Position numbers and translations under genes: made by a program. From Carnobacteriaceae bacterium zg-84 (lineage in GTDB: Bacteria; Bacillota; Bacilli; Lactobacillales; Aerococcaceae): a DNA stretch of 64,000 nt. This document shows, piece by piece, positions 37,641-47,129 of this stretch (position 1 is the first letter of the stretch; the number at the start of each line of letters is the position of its first letter). The stretch is taken from contig CP059430.1 in NCBI GenBank assembly GCA_013874835.1, forward strand, positions 1,630,864-1,694,863, in the 5' to 3' direction. Under the pieces are notes generated by a model. That model ran no database searches. It worked only from the letters and a program-made list of their open reading frames with translations, and was not told where the DNA came from.

Positions 37641-38072
37641 TTATTTTAATATATGCTGTGTTTTGTAAAAACCAGTAATCGAAATGTCTGAAAATGCACT
37701 GAAATAAGGCTGCTTTGAATAAAACGATAAAGCTTTTTTATTTTCAGCACCACTTTCTGTTAATAAAAAGACTTGCTTTTTGTCTTCTGCTCCCTCACAT
37801 GCTCTTGTTAATAAATATTTCCCTATTCCGTTTCCTTGATATTCTGGAAGCACCAACAAATCTTGTATCACTTCTACATATACGCCGTCGCCTATCGTAC
37901 GTATTAGACCAACCAATTTATTATTGTCCCATGCTGTAATAACTTGTATTGCTTTGTCCAATAAAATAGATAAATCATCAAATGTATTGGTGTAGGCACA
38001 CCACCCGACAGATGTATATAGCTGTCTTAATTGCTCATCTGTTATTTCTTTTGTCATACTATATGTAATCAT
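37641..38072 (-). CDS. GNAT-family N-acetyltransferase
   Basis: 143 aa. The acetyl-CoA loop LVLPEYQGNGIGKYLLTRACE (V/I-x-x-x-Q/R-x-x-G-x-G/A pattern) is clear, preceded by the LVGLIRTIGDGVYVEVIQDL strands and followed by FLLTESGAENKKALSFYSKQ. It resembles small acetyltransferases of the YitH/YjdJ size class. The substrate cannot be read from the sequence. Confidence 0.88.
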   Translation of the reverse strand: MITYSMTKEITDEQLRQLYTSVGWCAYTNTFDDLSILLDKAIQVITAWDNNKLVGLIRTIGDGVYVEVIQDLLVLPEYQGNGIGKYLLTRACEGAEDKKQVFLLTESGAENKKALSFYSKQPYFSAFSDISITGFYKTQHILK

Positions 38073-38213
38073 TTTCGTACCCCTTTCATCTCAAATTATG
38101 AATGACAGACATTAACATTTACTTTTTCTTATATACTCTTTCGACACCCCCTAATCTAGTTTTTTCATCACGAAATAAATTTAGGTGAAAATAAAATATT
38201 TTTATCAAAAAGA

Positions 38214-38240
38214 CCTTGCATACACAAAGTATACAAGGCT
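38214..38240 (-). terminator. Terminator of thrS
   Basis: CCTTGTATAC pairs with GTATGCAAGG (one wobble) around TTTGT; the minus strand continues TCTTTTTG. It lies about 10 bases after the thrS stop. Confidence 0.88.
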
Positions 38241-38248
38241 TTTCTTGA

Positions 38249-40189
38249 TTATTCAACTGGACGACTAAATTGGCTAATTTCATGTTGTACTTTTGCAATA
38301 AAGTCATCAACACTCATGGTCACTGTATCTTTTGAACCATAGCGACGAACAGTGACGGAATGATTTTGCGCTTCTTGATCTCCCACTACTAATTGATATG
38401 GGATTTTTTGTGTTTGAGAAGCACGAATTTTATAACCCATTTTCTCATAGCGTAAATCTAGGTCAATACGCATACCAATACGTTGTAATTGTTCTGTTAA
38501 TTGACGTGCATATTCAGCATGTAAATCAAAATTAACTGGAATAACTGTTGCTTGAACAGGAGCTAACCATGTAGGGAATGCACCTTTATATTCTTCAATT
38601 AAGTAGGCAACAAAGCGTTCCATTGTCGATACAACCCCACGGTGAATAACGACTGGACGATGTGTATTTTCTCCATCTTCACCAACATATGTTAAATCAA
38701 AACGCTCAGGTAATAAGAAGTCCAACTGAATAGTAGACATTGTTTCTTCTAAGCCCATAGCTGTTTTGAACTGAACGTCTAATTTTGGTCCATAGAAGGC
38801 AGCTTCACCAGTTGCTTCAAAATATGTTAATCCTAATTCATCCATTGCTTCTTTTAACATACTTTCTGCTTTGTTCCACATAGCATCATCATCAAAGTAT
38901 TTTTCTTTATCTTCTGGATCACGATAACTTAGACGGAAACGATAGTCTTTAATGTTAAAATCTTCATATACAGCACGAATTAACTCTAATGTACGTTTAA
39001 ATTCATCTTTAATTTGGTCTGGACGTACGAACACATGTGCATCGTTTAATGTCATCTCACGTACACGTTGTAAACCAGATAAAGCACCACTTTTCTCATA
39101 ACGGTGCATCATACCCAATTCAGCAATACGAATTGGTAATTCACGGTAACTATGAATATCGTTTTTATAGACCATCATGTGATGCGGACAGTTCATCGGA
39201 CGCAATACTAACATCTCTCCATCGCCCATGTCCATTGGAGGAAACATATCATCTTTATAATGTGCCCAGTGACCTGATGTTTTATATAGCTCAACATCAG
39301 CCATAACTGGTGTATACACATGTTGGTATCCTAAGCTAATTTCTTTATCCACAATATAACGCTCAACAGCACGACGGATAGTCGCACCTTTTGGTAACCA
39401 GAACGGTAGACCTGAACCTACTTTTTGAGACACCATAAACAAGTCTAATTCTTTTCCTAATTTACGGTGATCACGCTCTTTAGCTTCCTCACGCATTTTC
39501 AAAAACTCGGCCAAATCTTTTTTGTCAAAAAAGGCTGTTCCATAAACACGTTGCATCATCTTGTTATCAGAATTACCTCTCCAATAAGCACCCGCAAGTG
39601 ACAATAATTTAAAGACTTGAATGCGACCAGTTGATGGCACATGAATACCACGACATAAATCAATGAAGTTTTCTTGTTGATAGACAGTGATTGTTTCATT
39701 GTCTGGTAATGCGTTAATAAGTTCTACTTTATAAGGGTCTTTGGCAAAAATCGTTAAAGCTTCCTCTTTTGTCACAACACGACGCTCGATAGGGAAATTA
39801 GCTTTCACAATATTCATCATCTCAGCTTCAACTTTTGGCAATTCATCTTCAGATAATTGCACTTCCATATCTGTGTCATAGTAAAATCCTGTTTCAATGG
39901 CAGGACCTACACCAAAATGGATATTTGGGTATAGACGTGTTAAGGCATGTGCTAATAAATGTGCTGTTGAATGACGCAAAATTCCTAATGCATCTTCATG
40001 CTCAGGTGTTACCAATTCAATACGACCGTCACTTTCTAAAGGACGATTATAATCAATCAATTCTCCGTTATATTTAGCAGCCAATATTTTTTTAGCTAAA
40101 CCAGAACTAATTTCTTTGGCAATATTATGAGGTGTTGTGCCTTGCTCGTACTCACGAACAGCACCGTCTGGAAATGTTACTTTAATCAT
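38249..40189 (-). CDS. thrS: Threonyl-tRNA synthetase
   Basis: At 646 aa it is full length with TGS domain ([18 protein letters not shown]), the editing domain ([16 protein letters not shown]), the class II catalytic core with motif 2 ([13 protein letters not shown]) and zinc ligand region ([13 protein letters not shown]), motif 3 and the anticodon-binding domain at the end ([15 protein letters not shown]). It is controlled by a T-box leader upstream. It is a single-gene transcript with its own terminator. Confidence 0.98.
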   Translation of the reverse strand: MIKVTFPDGAVREYEQGTTPHNIAKEISSGLAKKILAAKYNGELIDYNRPLESDGRIELVTPEHEDALGILRHSTAHLLAHALTRLYPNIHFGVGPAIETGFYYDTDMEVQLSEDELPKVEAEMMNIVKANFPIERRVVTKEEALTIFAKDPYKVELINALPDNETITVYQQENFIDLCRGIHVPSTGRIQVFKLLSLAGAYWRGNSDNKMMQRVYGTAFFDKKDLAEFLKMREEAKERDHRKLGKELDLFMVSQKVGSGLPFWLPKGATIRRAVERYIVDKEISLGYQHVYTPVMADVELYKTSGHWAHYKDDMFPPMDMGDGEMLVLRPMNCPHHMMVYKNDIHSYRELPIRIAELGMMHRYEKSGALSGLQRVREMTLNDAHVFVRPDQIKDEFKRTLELIRAVYEDFNIKDYRFRLSYRDPEDKEKYFDDDAMWNKAESMLKEAMDELGLTYFEATGEAAFYGPKLDVQFKTAMGLEETMSTIQLDFLLPERFDLTYVGEDGENTHRPVVIHRGVVSTMERFVAYLIEEYKGAFPTWLAPVQATVIPVNFDLHAEYARQLTEQLQRIGMRIDLDLRYEKMGYKIRASQTQKIPYQLVVGDQEAQNHSVTVRRYGSKDTVTMSVDDFIAKVQHEISQFSRPVE

Positions 40190-40224
40190 CTTATTCTCCT
40201 TTTTCTATTGATAAACACAAAAAA

Positions 40225-40440
40225 TCCCATTTCTAAGCCGGGGCTTAGAAATGGGACGCTATGATACGTGGTTCCACCCATTTTATTCGTCAACAGACGA
40301 ACACTCATTTGTTGTAACGCAACTAGCGGTTATTTTTCAAAATAACTTTTCAAAAGTGGTAATTCATTAGTTACATAAATCGTTTCACCTAGCCGATTCT
40401 CTCTAAAATGCTCACTAATCAATCGTGTCTTTATCAATAA
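40225..40440 (-). promoter_or_regulatory. T-box leader of thrS
   Basis: On the minus strand the conserved T-box GGGTGGAACCACG lies at 40267-40279. It is followed by a perfect 15-bp terminator hairpin (40225-40256) and TTTTTT. An ACC codon at 40358-40360 inside GAATTACCAC is the likely threonine specifier. Uncharged tRNA-Thr should open the terminator. Confidence 0.93.
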
Positions 40441-40459
40441 ATGTTAATATTATGTTGTT

Positions 40460-40488
40460 ATTAAACCATTTCTTTTCAGAAATTGCAA
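40460..40488 (-). promoter_or_regulatory. Promoter of the thrS T-box transcript
   Basis: Minus-strand TTGCAA (40483-40488), a 17-bp spacer, and TTTAAT (40460-40465) with TGG in front (extended -10). Confidence 0.6.
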
Positions 40489-40506
40489 GTTGTTTCAATC
40501 ATTTTT

Positions 40507-42096
40507 TTATATTTTTTGATACACAATGTCACCATTAAGAATGGTTTTAAGAACTTGTACATTTAAAATATCTTGTGGATTTGATAGATGCAATATATTA
40601 TCACTTAATACGGCTAAATCGGCTCGCTTACCGACGCAAATCGTACCTACATCATCTCGACTAATTGCCGCAGCTGCTCCACTTGTATGTGCTACTAATG
40701 CATCAGCAATACTCATTTTTTGATGACTCATTAAAGCCTCTCCCTCTGGTAAACCGTCTGTCGTTTTACGGGCAACAGCATAGTAAAGACTTTCCAATGG
40801 TGTCACATCAACAACCACCGGCACATCTGTTCCAAATCCTAATGTTGCCCCAACATCAAGAAAGGTCTGAAATGGGAACATATCCTTTGCTCTGATTGGA
40901 CCGACTTCTTCATCGAGCGTGTCATATCCTACAAGCAAATGGCTTGGTTGAACAGATAATACTAAATTTGGCTGTGTCACCAATGGTAAATCGGCTAAGT
41001 CCATGACTTCTAGATGTTCAACCGTATTATTGCCTTTTAAAAGTGGATATTTTTCTTGTGCTTCTTTTAAATATGTTAATGTGAGCTGAATGGCTTTATC
41101 GCCAATGGCGTGAATACGGATTGGGAAACCCTTTTGATTTGCAAGATGAATTAGTCGACGCATCTTTTCAATAGGAATTAAGGGAATACCCACATCATGA
41201 GCATGGTAGGGATTGGCATAAGGTTCTTTTAATAACGCTGTATGTGAACTTGTCACACCGTCAAAAAATTGTTTCACACCTGACATTTGGAGCATAGGCG
41301 ATGTATACTTAGAAGACAGTGTATCCAAGTGCTGTGTTTCCTCACGCATTGCTGGAAAGAAATTGATGCGTACAGTTGCTTGTTGATGTGCATATAAATG
41401 TGGATATACTAAATCATCTGGGCTTTCACCAGTTAAAGCAACATCTCCCACAGCCGTTATTCCCATTTGATTTAATTGTTTCATATACATCAAACAATCC
41501 TCTGTTGCTGTTTCGTGAAATATTTCCAACACTTTTGCTAAATAATAAATCGCAATCGCTTCTAAAAACACACCTGTTAACACATTGTTCTCATAAAAAC
41601 GTTCCCCTGTAATCTCTTTCGGTAATGTTTCTGGTGTGATATTTAAAGCATTCATACCAGCTGAGTTTAGCCAAATCGTATGCGCATCTCCTGAAATCAA
41701 TAAAGTCGGAACATCGTGTGTTGTTGCATCTAATTTCCATCTTGTTGGGTAAACTTGTTGTCCAAAATCACTCGCATACCACCCAATACCAATACGCCAC
41801 CCATTTTGAATAGGTAATGTTTCTGCTTGTTTAGCAACTTCTTCGGGAGAACGACCAGATACAACTGTTAAGCGTTTGTTATAAACCAAACTTGCCAAGT
41901 AAAAATGAACATGTGCATCGATAAAAGACGGAATAATCATTTGGCTACCACAATCAATAATATCGCACCCTCTATCAGTTGGGATAGTTTGTTGATAAAC
42001 AGCTGTAATATAACCATCTTTTATTTCAATACCACCAGAAAATGTTTCTTTCTTTTCGGTATCAAATATCGCTTTGCTTTTTAAAATATAATGCAT
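40507..42096 (-). CDS. YtcJ-type metal-dependent amidohydrolase
   Basis: 529 aa, amidohydrolase family 3. The metal motif IPSFIDAHVHFYLA (HxH, about residue 61) is near the N-terminus. Later metal ligands are IRIHAIGDKAIQ and TVEHLEVMD, and the terminal Asp is in LGFGTDVPVV. C-terminal IADALVAHTSGAAA and KRADLAVLSDNI are typical. The substrate is unknown. It overlaps the PotD-like gene by one base, so the two are cotranscribed, suggesting a shared amine- or amide-containing substrate. Confidence 0.88.
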   Translation of the reverse strand: MHYILKSKAIFDTEKKETFSGGIEIKDGYITAVYQQTIPTDRGCDIIDCGSQMIIPSFIDAHVHFYLASLVYNKRLTVVSGRSPEEVAKQAETLPIQNGWRIGIGWYASDFGQQVYPTRWKLDATTHDVPTLLISGDAHTIWLNSAGMNALNITPETLPKEITGERFYENNVLTGVFLEAIAIYYLAKVLEIFHETATEDCLMYMKQLNQMGITAVGDVALTGESPDDLVYPHLYAHQQATVRINFFPAMREETQHLDTLSSKYTSPMLQMSGVKQFFDGVTSSHTALLKEPYANPYHAHDVGIPLIPIEKMRRLIHLANQKGFPIRIHAIGDKAIQLTLTYLKEAQEKYPLLKGNNTVEHLEVMDLADLPLVTQPNLVLSVQPSHLLVGYDTLDEEVGPIRAKDMFPFQTFLDVGATLGFGTDVPVVVDVTPLESLYYAVARKTTDGLPEGEALMSHQKMSIADALVAHTSGAAAAISRDDVGTICVGKRADLAVLSDNILHLSNPQDILNVQVLKTILNGDIVYQKI

Positions 42097-43187
42097 TATG
42101 ATAACTCCATTTTAAAGTTTAAAAATTGTTCATTATAAAATTCTATCCAATGCTTACCTAAATGTTCATAATGTTCCAATTCATTTAATACATCATCTGA
42201 CGGATAGAACATCGTATCGCTTGTCATTTCCTCAGGTAATAATTCTCTAGCCGCTTGACTTGGTGTTGTATACCCAACATACTCAGCATTTTTAGCTGCA
42301 TGCTCAGGCTCTAACATAAAGTTAATAAACGCATAAGCACCCTCAATATTTTTTGCTGTATGCGGAATAGCAAAATTATCTGTCCAAACAGCACTACCAT
42401 CTTTTGGAATAATGTACGTAATGGCTGGATTAGATGCAATAACAGCAGCTGCATCTCCTGAGTAACCAATTCCAATCGCCGCTTCACCCGCAACTAACAA
42501 AGGTTTTATCTCATCTGTTAAAACCGCTCGTATATTCGGACTTAATGCAATCAATCGTTGTGTCGCTTCTTTTATTTTCTCTTCATCTTGCGTATTCAAT
42601 GAATATCCCATACTTTGTAAAGTCAACCCTAACATTTCATGGAAATTGTCCAACACTAAAATATTATTTTTATATTCTGAATCCCATAAATCTTTCCAAG
42701 TCGTAATTTTTTCAGCATCGACCATTTCTGTATTGACCATAATACCAATCGTTCCCCAAAAATATGGGATTGTGTATTGATTATCTCTATCAAAATTTTG
42801 ATTCATCAAGGCAGGAGAAAGTGTTTCTAACCCGATAATTTTAGACTTATCAAGTGGTTTTAATAAGTTTTCTTCTAATAGTTTTGGGACACGTGACTCA
42901 CTTGGAAAAATAAGATCATACGGTGTACCACCTTGTTTTAATTTAGCTTCCATTGCATCATTAGAATCGAACGTTTCATAAACAACGGAATATCCTGTTT
43001 TTTCCTCAAATTCTTTTATTAACTCAGGGTCAATATAATCGCCCCAGTTAAAAATATACAGCGGTTTTTGTGCATCAACTTCTACACCAACAGAAGATGC
43101 ACGCTCTTGCTCTAAAGCGAATTTCATAAAAAAAAGAATAGACACAGCAGCTAGAATACTACCAAAGAATAATCCTAATTTTTTCAT
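42096..43187 (-). CDS. potD: PotD-like polyamine-binding protein
   Basis: 363 aa. The family start LYIFNWGDYIDPELIKEFEEKTG follows an N-terminal membrane segment (residues 5-24). YETFDSNDAMEAKLKQGG, FWGTIGIMVNTE and EGAYAFINFMLEPEHAAKNAE are conserved in PotD/PotF. In Gram-positives the protein is normally a lipoprotein, but no cysteine occurs near the signal segment, so it seems to be held by the uncleaved helix or released. potABC are absent from the window. It leads a two-gene unit with the amidohydrolase. Confidence 0.88.
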   Translation of the reverse strand: MKKLGLFFGSILAAVSILFFMKFALEQERASSVGVEVDAQKPLYIFNWGDYIDPELIKEFEEKTGYSVVYETFDSNDAMEAKLKQGGTPYDLIFPSESRVPKLLEENLLKPLDKSKIIGLETLSPALMNQNFDRDNQYTIPYFWGTIGIMVNTEMVDAEKITTWKDLWDSEYKNNILVLDNFHEMLGLTLQSMGYSLNTQDEEKIKEATQRLIALSPNIRAVLTDEIKPLLVAGEAAIGIGYSGDAAAVIASNPAITYIIPKDGSAVWTDNFAIPHTAKNIEGAYAFINFMLEPEHAAKNAEYVGYTTPSQAARELLPEEMTSDTMFYPSDDVLNELEHYEHLGKHWIEFYNEQFLNFKMELS

Positions 43188-43285
43188 ACTAACCCTCTTT
43201 CCTATACTATTTTAACGTTCTAAGTATACCTATTTTTAAAAAAATATGCTATCAAAATATAAAGAAATTTTATTTCTTTATACAA

Positions 43286-43367
43286 AATAAAAAACCTAGT
43301 AGACGAAAAAGTAATAGCCACACTACTCATCTTACTAGGAATTGCTAGAGAAATAAGATTATTTCTT
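43286..43367 (-). ncRNA. Candidate small RNA
   Basis: A transcript of about 80 nt is suggested by a promoter (43374-43402) and a terminator-like end: CCTAGTA (43295-43301) pairs with TACTAGG (43333-43339), followed on the minus strand by TTTTTTATTTTG. Near its 5' end AAGAAATAA and TTATTTCT form a second hairpin. No ORF or known RNA family was recognised. Confidence 0.4.
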
Positions 43368-43373
43368 AAAATT

Positions 43374-43402
43374 ATTCTACAATACAACATAAATATAAAC
43401 AA
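43374..43402 (-). promoter_or_regulatory. Promoter of the candidate small RNA (or of potD)
   Basis: Minus-strand TTGTTT (43397-43402), a 17-bp spacer, and TAGAAT (43374-43379). Without the terminator downstream it could also serve potD. It lies in the 383-bp gene-free gap 43188-43570; apart from this, the candidate RNA and the tadA terminator nothing else was found in that gap. Confidence 0.5.
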
Positions 43403-43535
43403 GCAAAAAGAATAAAATGGTAGACAATTCTTTTAAACAAAAAATTAGAAGTAGTAGTATTTTTACTAGATGTACTTTGTACCGAATAGTACGCACTTCA
43501 ATAAAACGTATCGGGAGAAAAAAATACTTTACCAA

Positions 43536-43571
43536 AAAATTGTGTTGGGACAAAAACTCCAACACAATTTT
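43536..43571 (-). terminator. Terminator of tadA (GTGTTGG-type stem)
   Basis: AAAATTGTGTTGG pairs with CCAACACAATTTT (13 bp), followed on the minus strand by TTGG; the loop is T-rich. The stem touches the tadA stop codon and matches the one at 5860-5893. Confidence 0.85.
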
Positions 43572-44044
43572 TATATATTTATCTGTTTTTTACGTTCTCG
43601 TAGTTCTTTAAAAAACCGCTGTAAAAGAGCCTTACACTCTTCTTCTAGTATGCCACTTTCCACCTCGGCTTGATGATTAAACCGACTATCTTGAACTAAA
43701 TTCATAAAAGTACCGCATGTTCCTGCTTTTGGATCAAAAGCACCAAAGGTTACTTTTTTTAGTCTTGATAAAATAATGGCACCACTGCACATTGGACACG
43801 GTTCTAAAGTAACAAATAACTCACACTCTTCTAAACGCCAATTCCCTAAGTGCGCATTTGCTTGACGTATCGCTTTTATTTCTGCATGAAGTGTCGCATC
43901 TTGTTCCTTTTCTCGTAAGTTGTATCCTCTACCAATGACCTCACCTTTATACACAACAACAGCACCGATAGGTACTTCATCTAAATCATACGCTTTTTGA
44001 GCTTCTTTCAAGGCTTCTCTCATAAAATATTCTTTTTCGGTCAT
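43571..44044 (-). CDS. tadA: tRNA-specific adenosine-34 deaminase
   Basis: It converts A34 to inosine in tRNA-Arg(ACG). The zinc site is complete: LHAEIKAIRQA (His and catalytic Glu) and LEPCPMCSGAI (two Cys). At 157 aa it has normal length. The start codon shares bases with the stop of the YitT gene, indicating translational coupling. Confidence 0.95.
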   Translation of the reverse strand: MTEKEYFMREALKEAQKAYDLDEVPIGAVVVYKGEVIGRGYNLREKEQDATLHAEIKAIRQANAHLGNWRLEECELFVTLEPCPMCSGAIILSRLKKVTFGAFDPKAGTCGTFMNLVQDSRFNHQAEVESGILEEECKALLQRFFKELRERKKQINI

Positions 44045-44904
44045 TAGTGTTTCTCCCGATAAAAGTTACCATAAAATTGTTCGGTACTCATCACATTGAT
44101 AATCGCTTTTGGATCTGAATTTAAAATACCTTTTGTAATTTCTTTTAATTCGTAAGAAGAAATAACGGTATATAAAATATAAATTTTCCGATGCGTATAA
44201 CCACCAACACCCTCTATACACGACATGCCATGCTTATAGTTCTCAAAATAATAATCCATAATTTTCTCGGGAGTTTCTGTTGTGATTTGTAATGTCAACT
44301 GTTCATAACGATGGTGGAAATTTTCCAATGTTTTCGTCGCAACAAATTGGAATAAAATAGAAAAGCCTGCTTGTTCCCAACTACTTGTTAAGGCAAAAAC
44401 AATTAATAAAATGACATTCCCAACAAACACGTACTCCCAAATAGATTTTCCTTTTTTATTCGACACGTATAATGCGATAAAGTCGGTTCCTCCTGTGGAG
44501 CCGTCTGCATATAGTGCTAATGCAATATAAATACCATTCAATGCTCCACCTAATAATACAGCTAACATCACATCGTGCAAGATAGGTTGAAAATGAAAGA
44601 TACTTAAAAAGAAACTAGATAATACGACTTGAAAAAGAGATAAAAATGCAAATCGTTTACTTAAACCTTTATAACACAAAAATGCAACGACAACATTCAG
44701 CACAAGAGAAGAAATATTTAGTGGAATAGGTGTCGGTAAAAACATTTTAGATATATTTTGAATAAGCACAGAAATACCTAAAAAACCACTCGGTAATAAA
44801 TTAGCGGGTGTTAAAATCGCCTGTAATGTAAACACTTGTAGCAGCGTTGCCGCAGTTAATAAAACGATAGACCTTACATCTTGATAATATTTAAACTTTT
44901 TCAT
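44044..44904 (-). CDS. YitT-family membrane protein
   Basis: 286 aa from ATG 44904 (six bases behind AAGAG); ATG 44910 is possible. About five membrane helices fill residues 10-195 (VLLTAATLLQVFTLQAI, NLLPSGFLGISVLIQ, LAVLLGGALNGIYIALAL), including the family GGTDFIALYVSNKKG loop. The C-terminal 100 residues are the DUF2179 domain (GMSCIEGVGGYTHRKIYILYTV). Function is unknown; family members are linked to envelope or metal stress. It overlaps tmcAL upstream. Confidence 0.88.
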   Translation of the reverse strand: MKKFKYYQDVRSIVLLTAATLLQVFTLQAILTPANLLPSGFLGISVLIQNISKMFLPTPIPLNISSLVLNVVVAFLCYKGLSKRFAFLSLFQVVLSSFFLSIFHFQPILHDVMLAVLLGGALNGIYIALALYADGSTGGTDFIALYVSNKKGKSIWEYVFVGNVILLIVFALTSSWEQAGFSILFQFVATKTLENFHHRYEQLTLQITTETPEKIMDYYFENYKHGMSCIEGVGGYTHRKIYILYTVISSYELKEITKGILNSDPKAIINVMSTEQFYGNFYREKH

Positions 44905-46027
44905 TTGCATCTCTTTCTATCCACCTAAAATTTTGTTCAGATTGTTCACATAATGTTTGATATATTTTATCACATGATATTTGTCTATGCCACTTTTCAT
45001 CATGATTTTTTTTGAATTGTGTAATAAAATCTACGTGCTTTAATTGCTTCATATATCGCGTTCCTACGTTGTTTATCGCCAATACTCGCACACTATCTTG
45101 TCGCTCTTGACTTTGTATATTTAGCACAATGTATAAACACAAGCGCTGTACTCTGGCTCTTTTCCAACGCTTATTCATCACCAACTCTACAAAATGCTCA
45201 TAACTTTCCGCATGATACACGCATTTTTTCAAACGATACTCTATCCCCTCCACCATTTGATACACGCAACGCAATTCCTCTAGTGACTTAGACATAATTA
45301 TGGTTTGCAGAATAACCCAATATTTATCGTACGCTGTTTTGAGTTGTACTGCATGATTTTGTAACGTGCGATACGATAATTCTGGCACAACACTTATATA
45401 GTCCTCATGAGAAAGCACTTTTTGACGAATTGCTGTGCCACTTGCAAAACAAGAATTGCTTTCCACTTGAGTATCATAGTGCTGGGCAGACGTGCGTATA
45501 ATTGGTAATAACTGCATCGAATAGTCATGCTTTATAATTGCTTTCATATAAGATAGTGCCAACTGATTATTAGGCGTTGATATAAGTGTTGCCATTTCAG
45601 TAGGAAATAGTTGCGATAAATACATCAGCACTTGCGTATGATAAGACTGTGTAAAATCCTTTTCTGGTAGATTCATTAATGCTTCAGCAATTTCTTGAAA
45701 CGCTTGAGATGTTCCACTTTCTACTCCACATGATATAAACTGACACTGTAATTTATGAGCTATTCTCACAGCATTTTCAGCAAAAAAATCTGCAGATTGA
45801 ACAGCCTCAACTGTTGGTAATTCAACAACCATATCAACCCCATGAGATAAGGCTAATTTTGCTCTATTCCACTTATTTAAAATCGCTAAATCGCCTCTTT
45901 GCGTAAAATTCCCACTCATAACAGCAATCATCACGTCAGCTTGACTATGCTCTCTTGCTTGTTGAATATGCCAAGCATGCCCATTATGAAAAGGATTATA
46001 TTCTGCAATAATCGCACATGCTCTCAC
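44891..46027 (-). CDS. tmcAL: tRNA(Met) cytidine acetate ligase (YlbM/DUF795)
   Basis: The start is GTG 46027, six bases behind AGGAGG (378 aa); the longer open frame runs through an inverted repeat and is not coding. It begins VRACAIIAEYNPFHNGHAWHI with the nucleotidyltransferase HxGH-like HNGH motif. MSGNFTQRGDLAILNKW and the ISCGVESG block match YlbM/TmcAL, which makes ac4C34 in elongator tRNA-Met. It overlaps the YitT gene by 14 bp. Confidence 0.9.
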   Translation of the reverse strand: MRACAIIAEYNPFHNGHAWHIQQAREHSQADVMIAVMSGNFTQRGDLAILNKWNRAKLALSHGVDMVVELPTVEAVQSADFFAENAVRIAHKLQCQFISCGVESGTSQAFQEIAEALMNLPEKDFTQSYHTQVLMYLSQLFPTEMATLISTPNNQLALSYMKAIIKHDYSMQLLPIIRTSAQHYDTQVESNSCFASGTAIRQKVLSHEDYISVVPELSYRTLQNHAVQLKTAYDKYWVILQTIIMSKSLEELRCVYQMVEGIEYRLKKCVYHAESYEHFVELVMNKRWKRARVQRLCLYIVLNIQSQERQDSVRVLAINNVGTRYMKQLKHVDFITQFKKNHDEKWHRQISCDKIYQTLCEQSEQNFRWIERDANEKV

Positions 46028-46052
46028 ACAATTCCTCCTATTTATCAATACT

Positions 46053-46091
46053 GGCTGTGTGACAAAGGGACACACCCTTTGTCACACAGCC
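46053..46091. repeat. 16-bp perfect inverted repeat between ftsY and tmcAL
   Basis: GGCTGTGTGACAAAGG (46053-46068) and its exact complement (46076-46091) flank a 7-nt loop. There is no T-run on either side, so it may be a processing or attenuation hairpin instead of a classical terminator. Confidence 0.7.
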
Positions 46092-46098
46092 TCCTGAT

Positions 46099-47127
46099 TT
46101 ATTCATATTGTTTGTCAATCAAATCTTTAACTAAACCATACATATACTCATCGGGTGCAAATTCTCTTAAGTCCTCTACACCTTCTCCAAGACCAACAAA
46201 TTTAACAGGAATATCTAACTCATGACGAATGGCTAGTACAACGCCACCTTTGGCTGTTCCGTCTAATTTTGTCAATACTAAACCTGTGATATTCGTTGTT
46301 TCATTGAACTGTTTCGCTTGAATTAAGGCATTTTGTCCTGTTGTCGCATCTAGGACGAGTAAAACCTCCTGTGCTCCACCTGGGATTTCACGAGAAATAA
46401 TACGTTTGATTTTTTCCAACTCGTTCATTAAATTTACTTTATTTTGTAAACGTCCTGCCGTATCGACTAATAAATAATCGACATGCTCCTCTTTGGCTTT
46501 TTTGATTGCATCAAAAACAACAGACGCAGGATCTCCACCCATATCTCCTTCAACTACGGGAACACCAATACGCTCTCCCCACACACCGATTTGTTCAATC
46601 GCACCTGCACGGAACGTATCGCCAGCAGCTAATAGCACTTTATTCCCCTCTTTTTGTAATTTAGAAGCTAATTTACCAATTGTTGTTGTTTTCCCAACTC
46701 CATTAACACCCACAAATAAAATAACAGTTAAATCATCTGCACTTTTCGCCAATTTAGATGACACTTGTTCTCCTTTTTCATAAATGGCTACTAAATGTCT
46801 GACAATGGCTTTTTTGACAGCTTCTGGATTTTTTGCTTGCCATACAGCTTCGTCTTCACGTAATGCGTCCGTTAAAGCAATCGTCATATCAAAGCCTACG
46901 TCAGCCGTTATAAACACTTCTTCCAATTCATCAAAGAAATCTTCATCAACACCTTTAAAGCTAGAAAACAAGTCATTGATACGCTCTGAAAAACTGCGTC
47001 TTGTTTTCTCCATTCCCTTATCATATTGCTCAAAAATAATTTTCTTTTCTTCTTGTTGCGTATCTTGTTGAATGAGTGTTTCATCTTCTCCCGTAAACGC
47101 ACGTTTTATTCGATCAAAAAATCCCAT
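46099..47127 (-). CDS. ftsY: Signal recognition particle receptor FtsY
   Basis: The SRP receptor GTPase at the membrane. At 342 aa it has a charged N-terminal region (residues 1-45), the N domain and the G domain with GVNGVGKTTTIGKLASKL (G1), AAGDTFRAGAIEQIG, LVDTAGRLQ (G3), LVLTKLDGTAKGG (G4) and GLGEGVEDLREF. It lies two bases after a Cof-type HAD gene and is the second gene of that unit. Confidence 0.97.
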   Translation of the reverse strand: MGFFDRIKRAFTGEDETLIQQDTQQEEKKIIFEQYDKGMEKTRRSFSERINDLFSSFKGVDEDFFDELEEVFITADVGFDMTIALTDALREDEAVWQAKNPEAVKKAIVRHLVAIYEKGEQVSSKLAKSADDLTVILFVGVNGVGKTTTIGKLASKLQKEGNKVLLAAGDTFRAGAIEQIGVWGERIGVPVVEGDMGGDPASVVFDAIKKAKEEHVDYLLVDTAGRLQNKVNLMNELEKIKRIISREIPGGAQEVLLVLDATTGQNALIQAKQFNETTNITGLVLTKLDGTAKGGVVLAIRHELDIPVKFVGLGEGVEDLREFAPDEYMYGLVKDLIDKQYE

Positions 47128-47129
47128 GA

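Noticed and set aside
43377-43673. Overlapping short frames on both strands near 43.4-43.6 kb
   Set aside because: They cross the tadA terminator and the candidate RNA; no RBS or family match.
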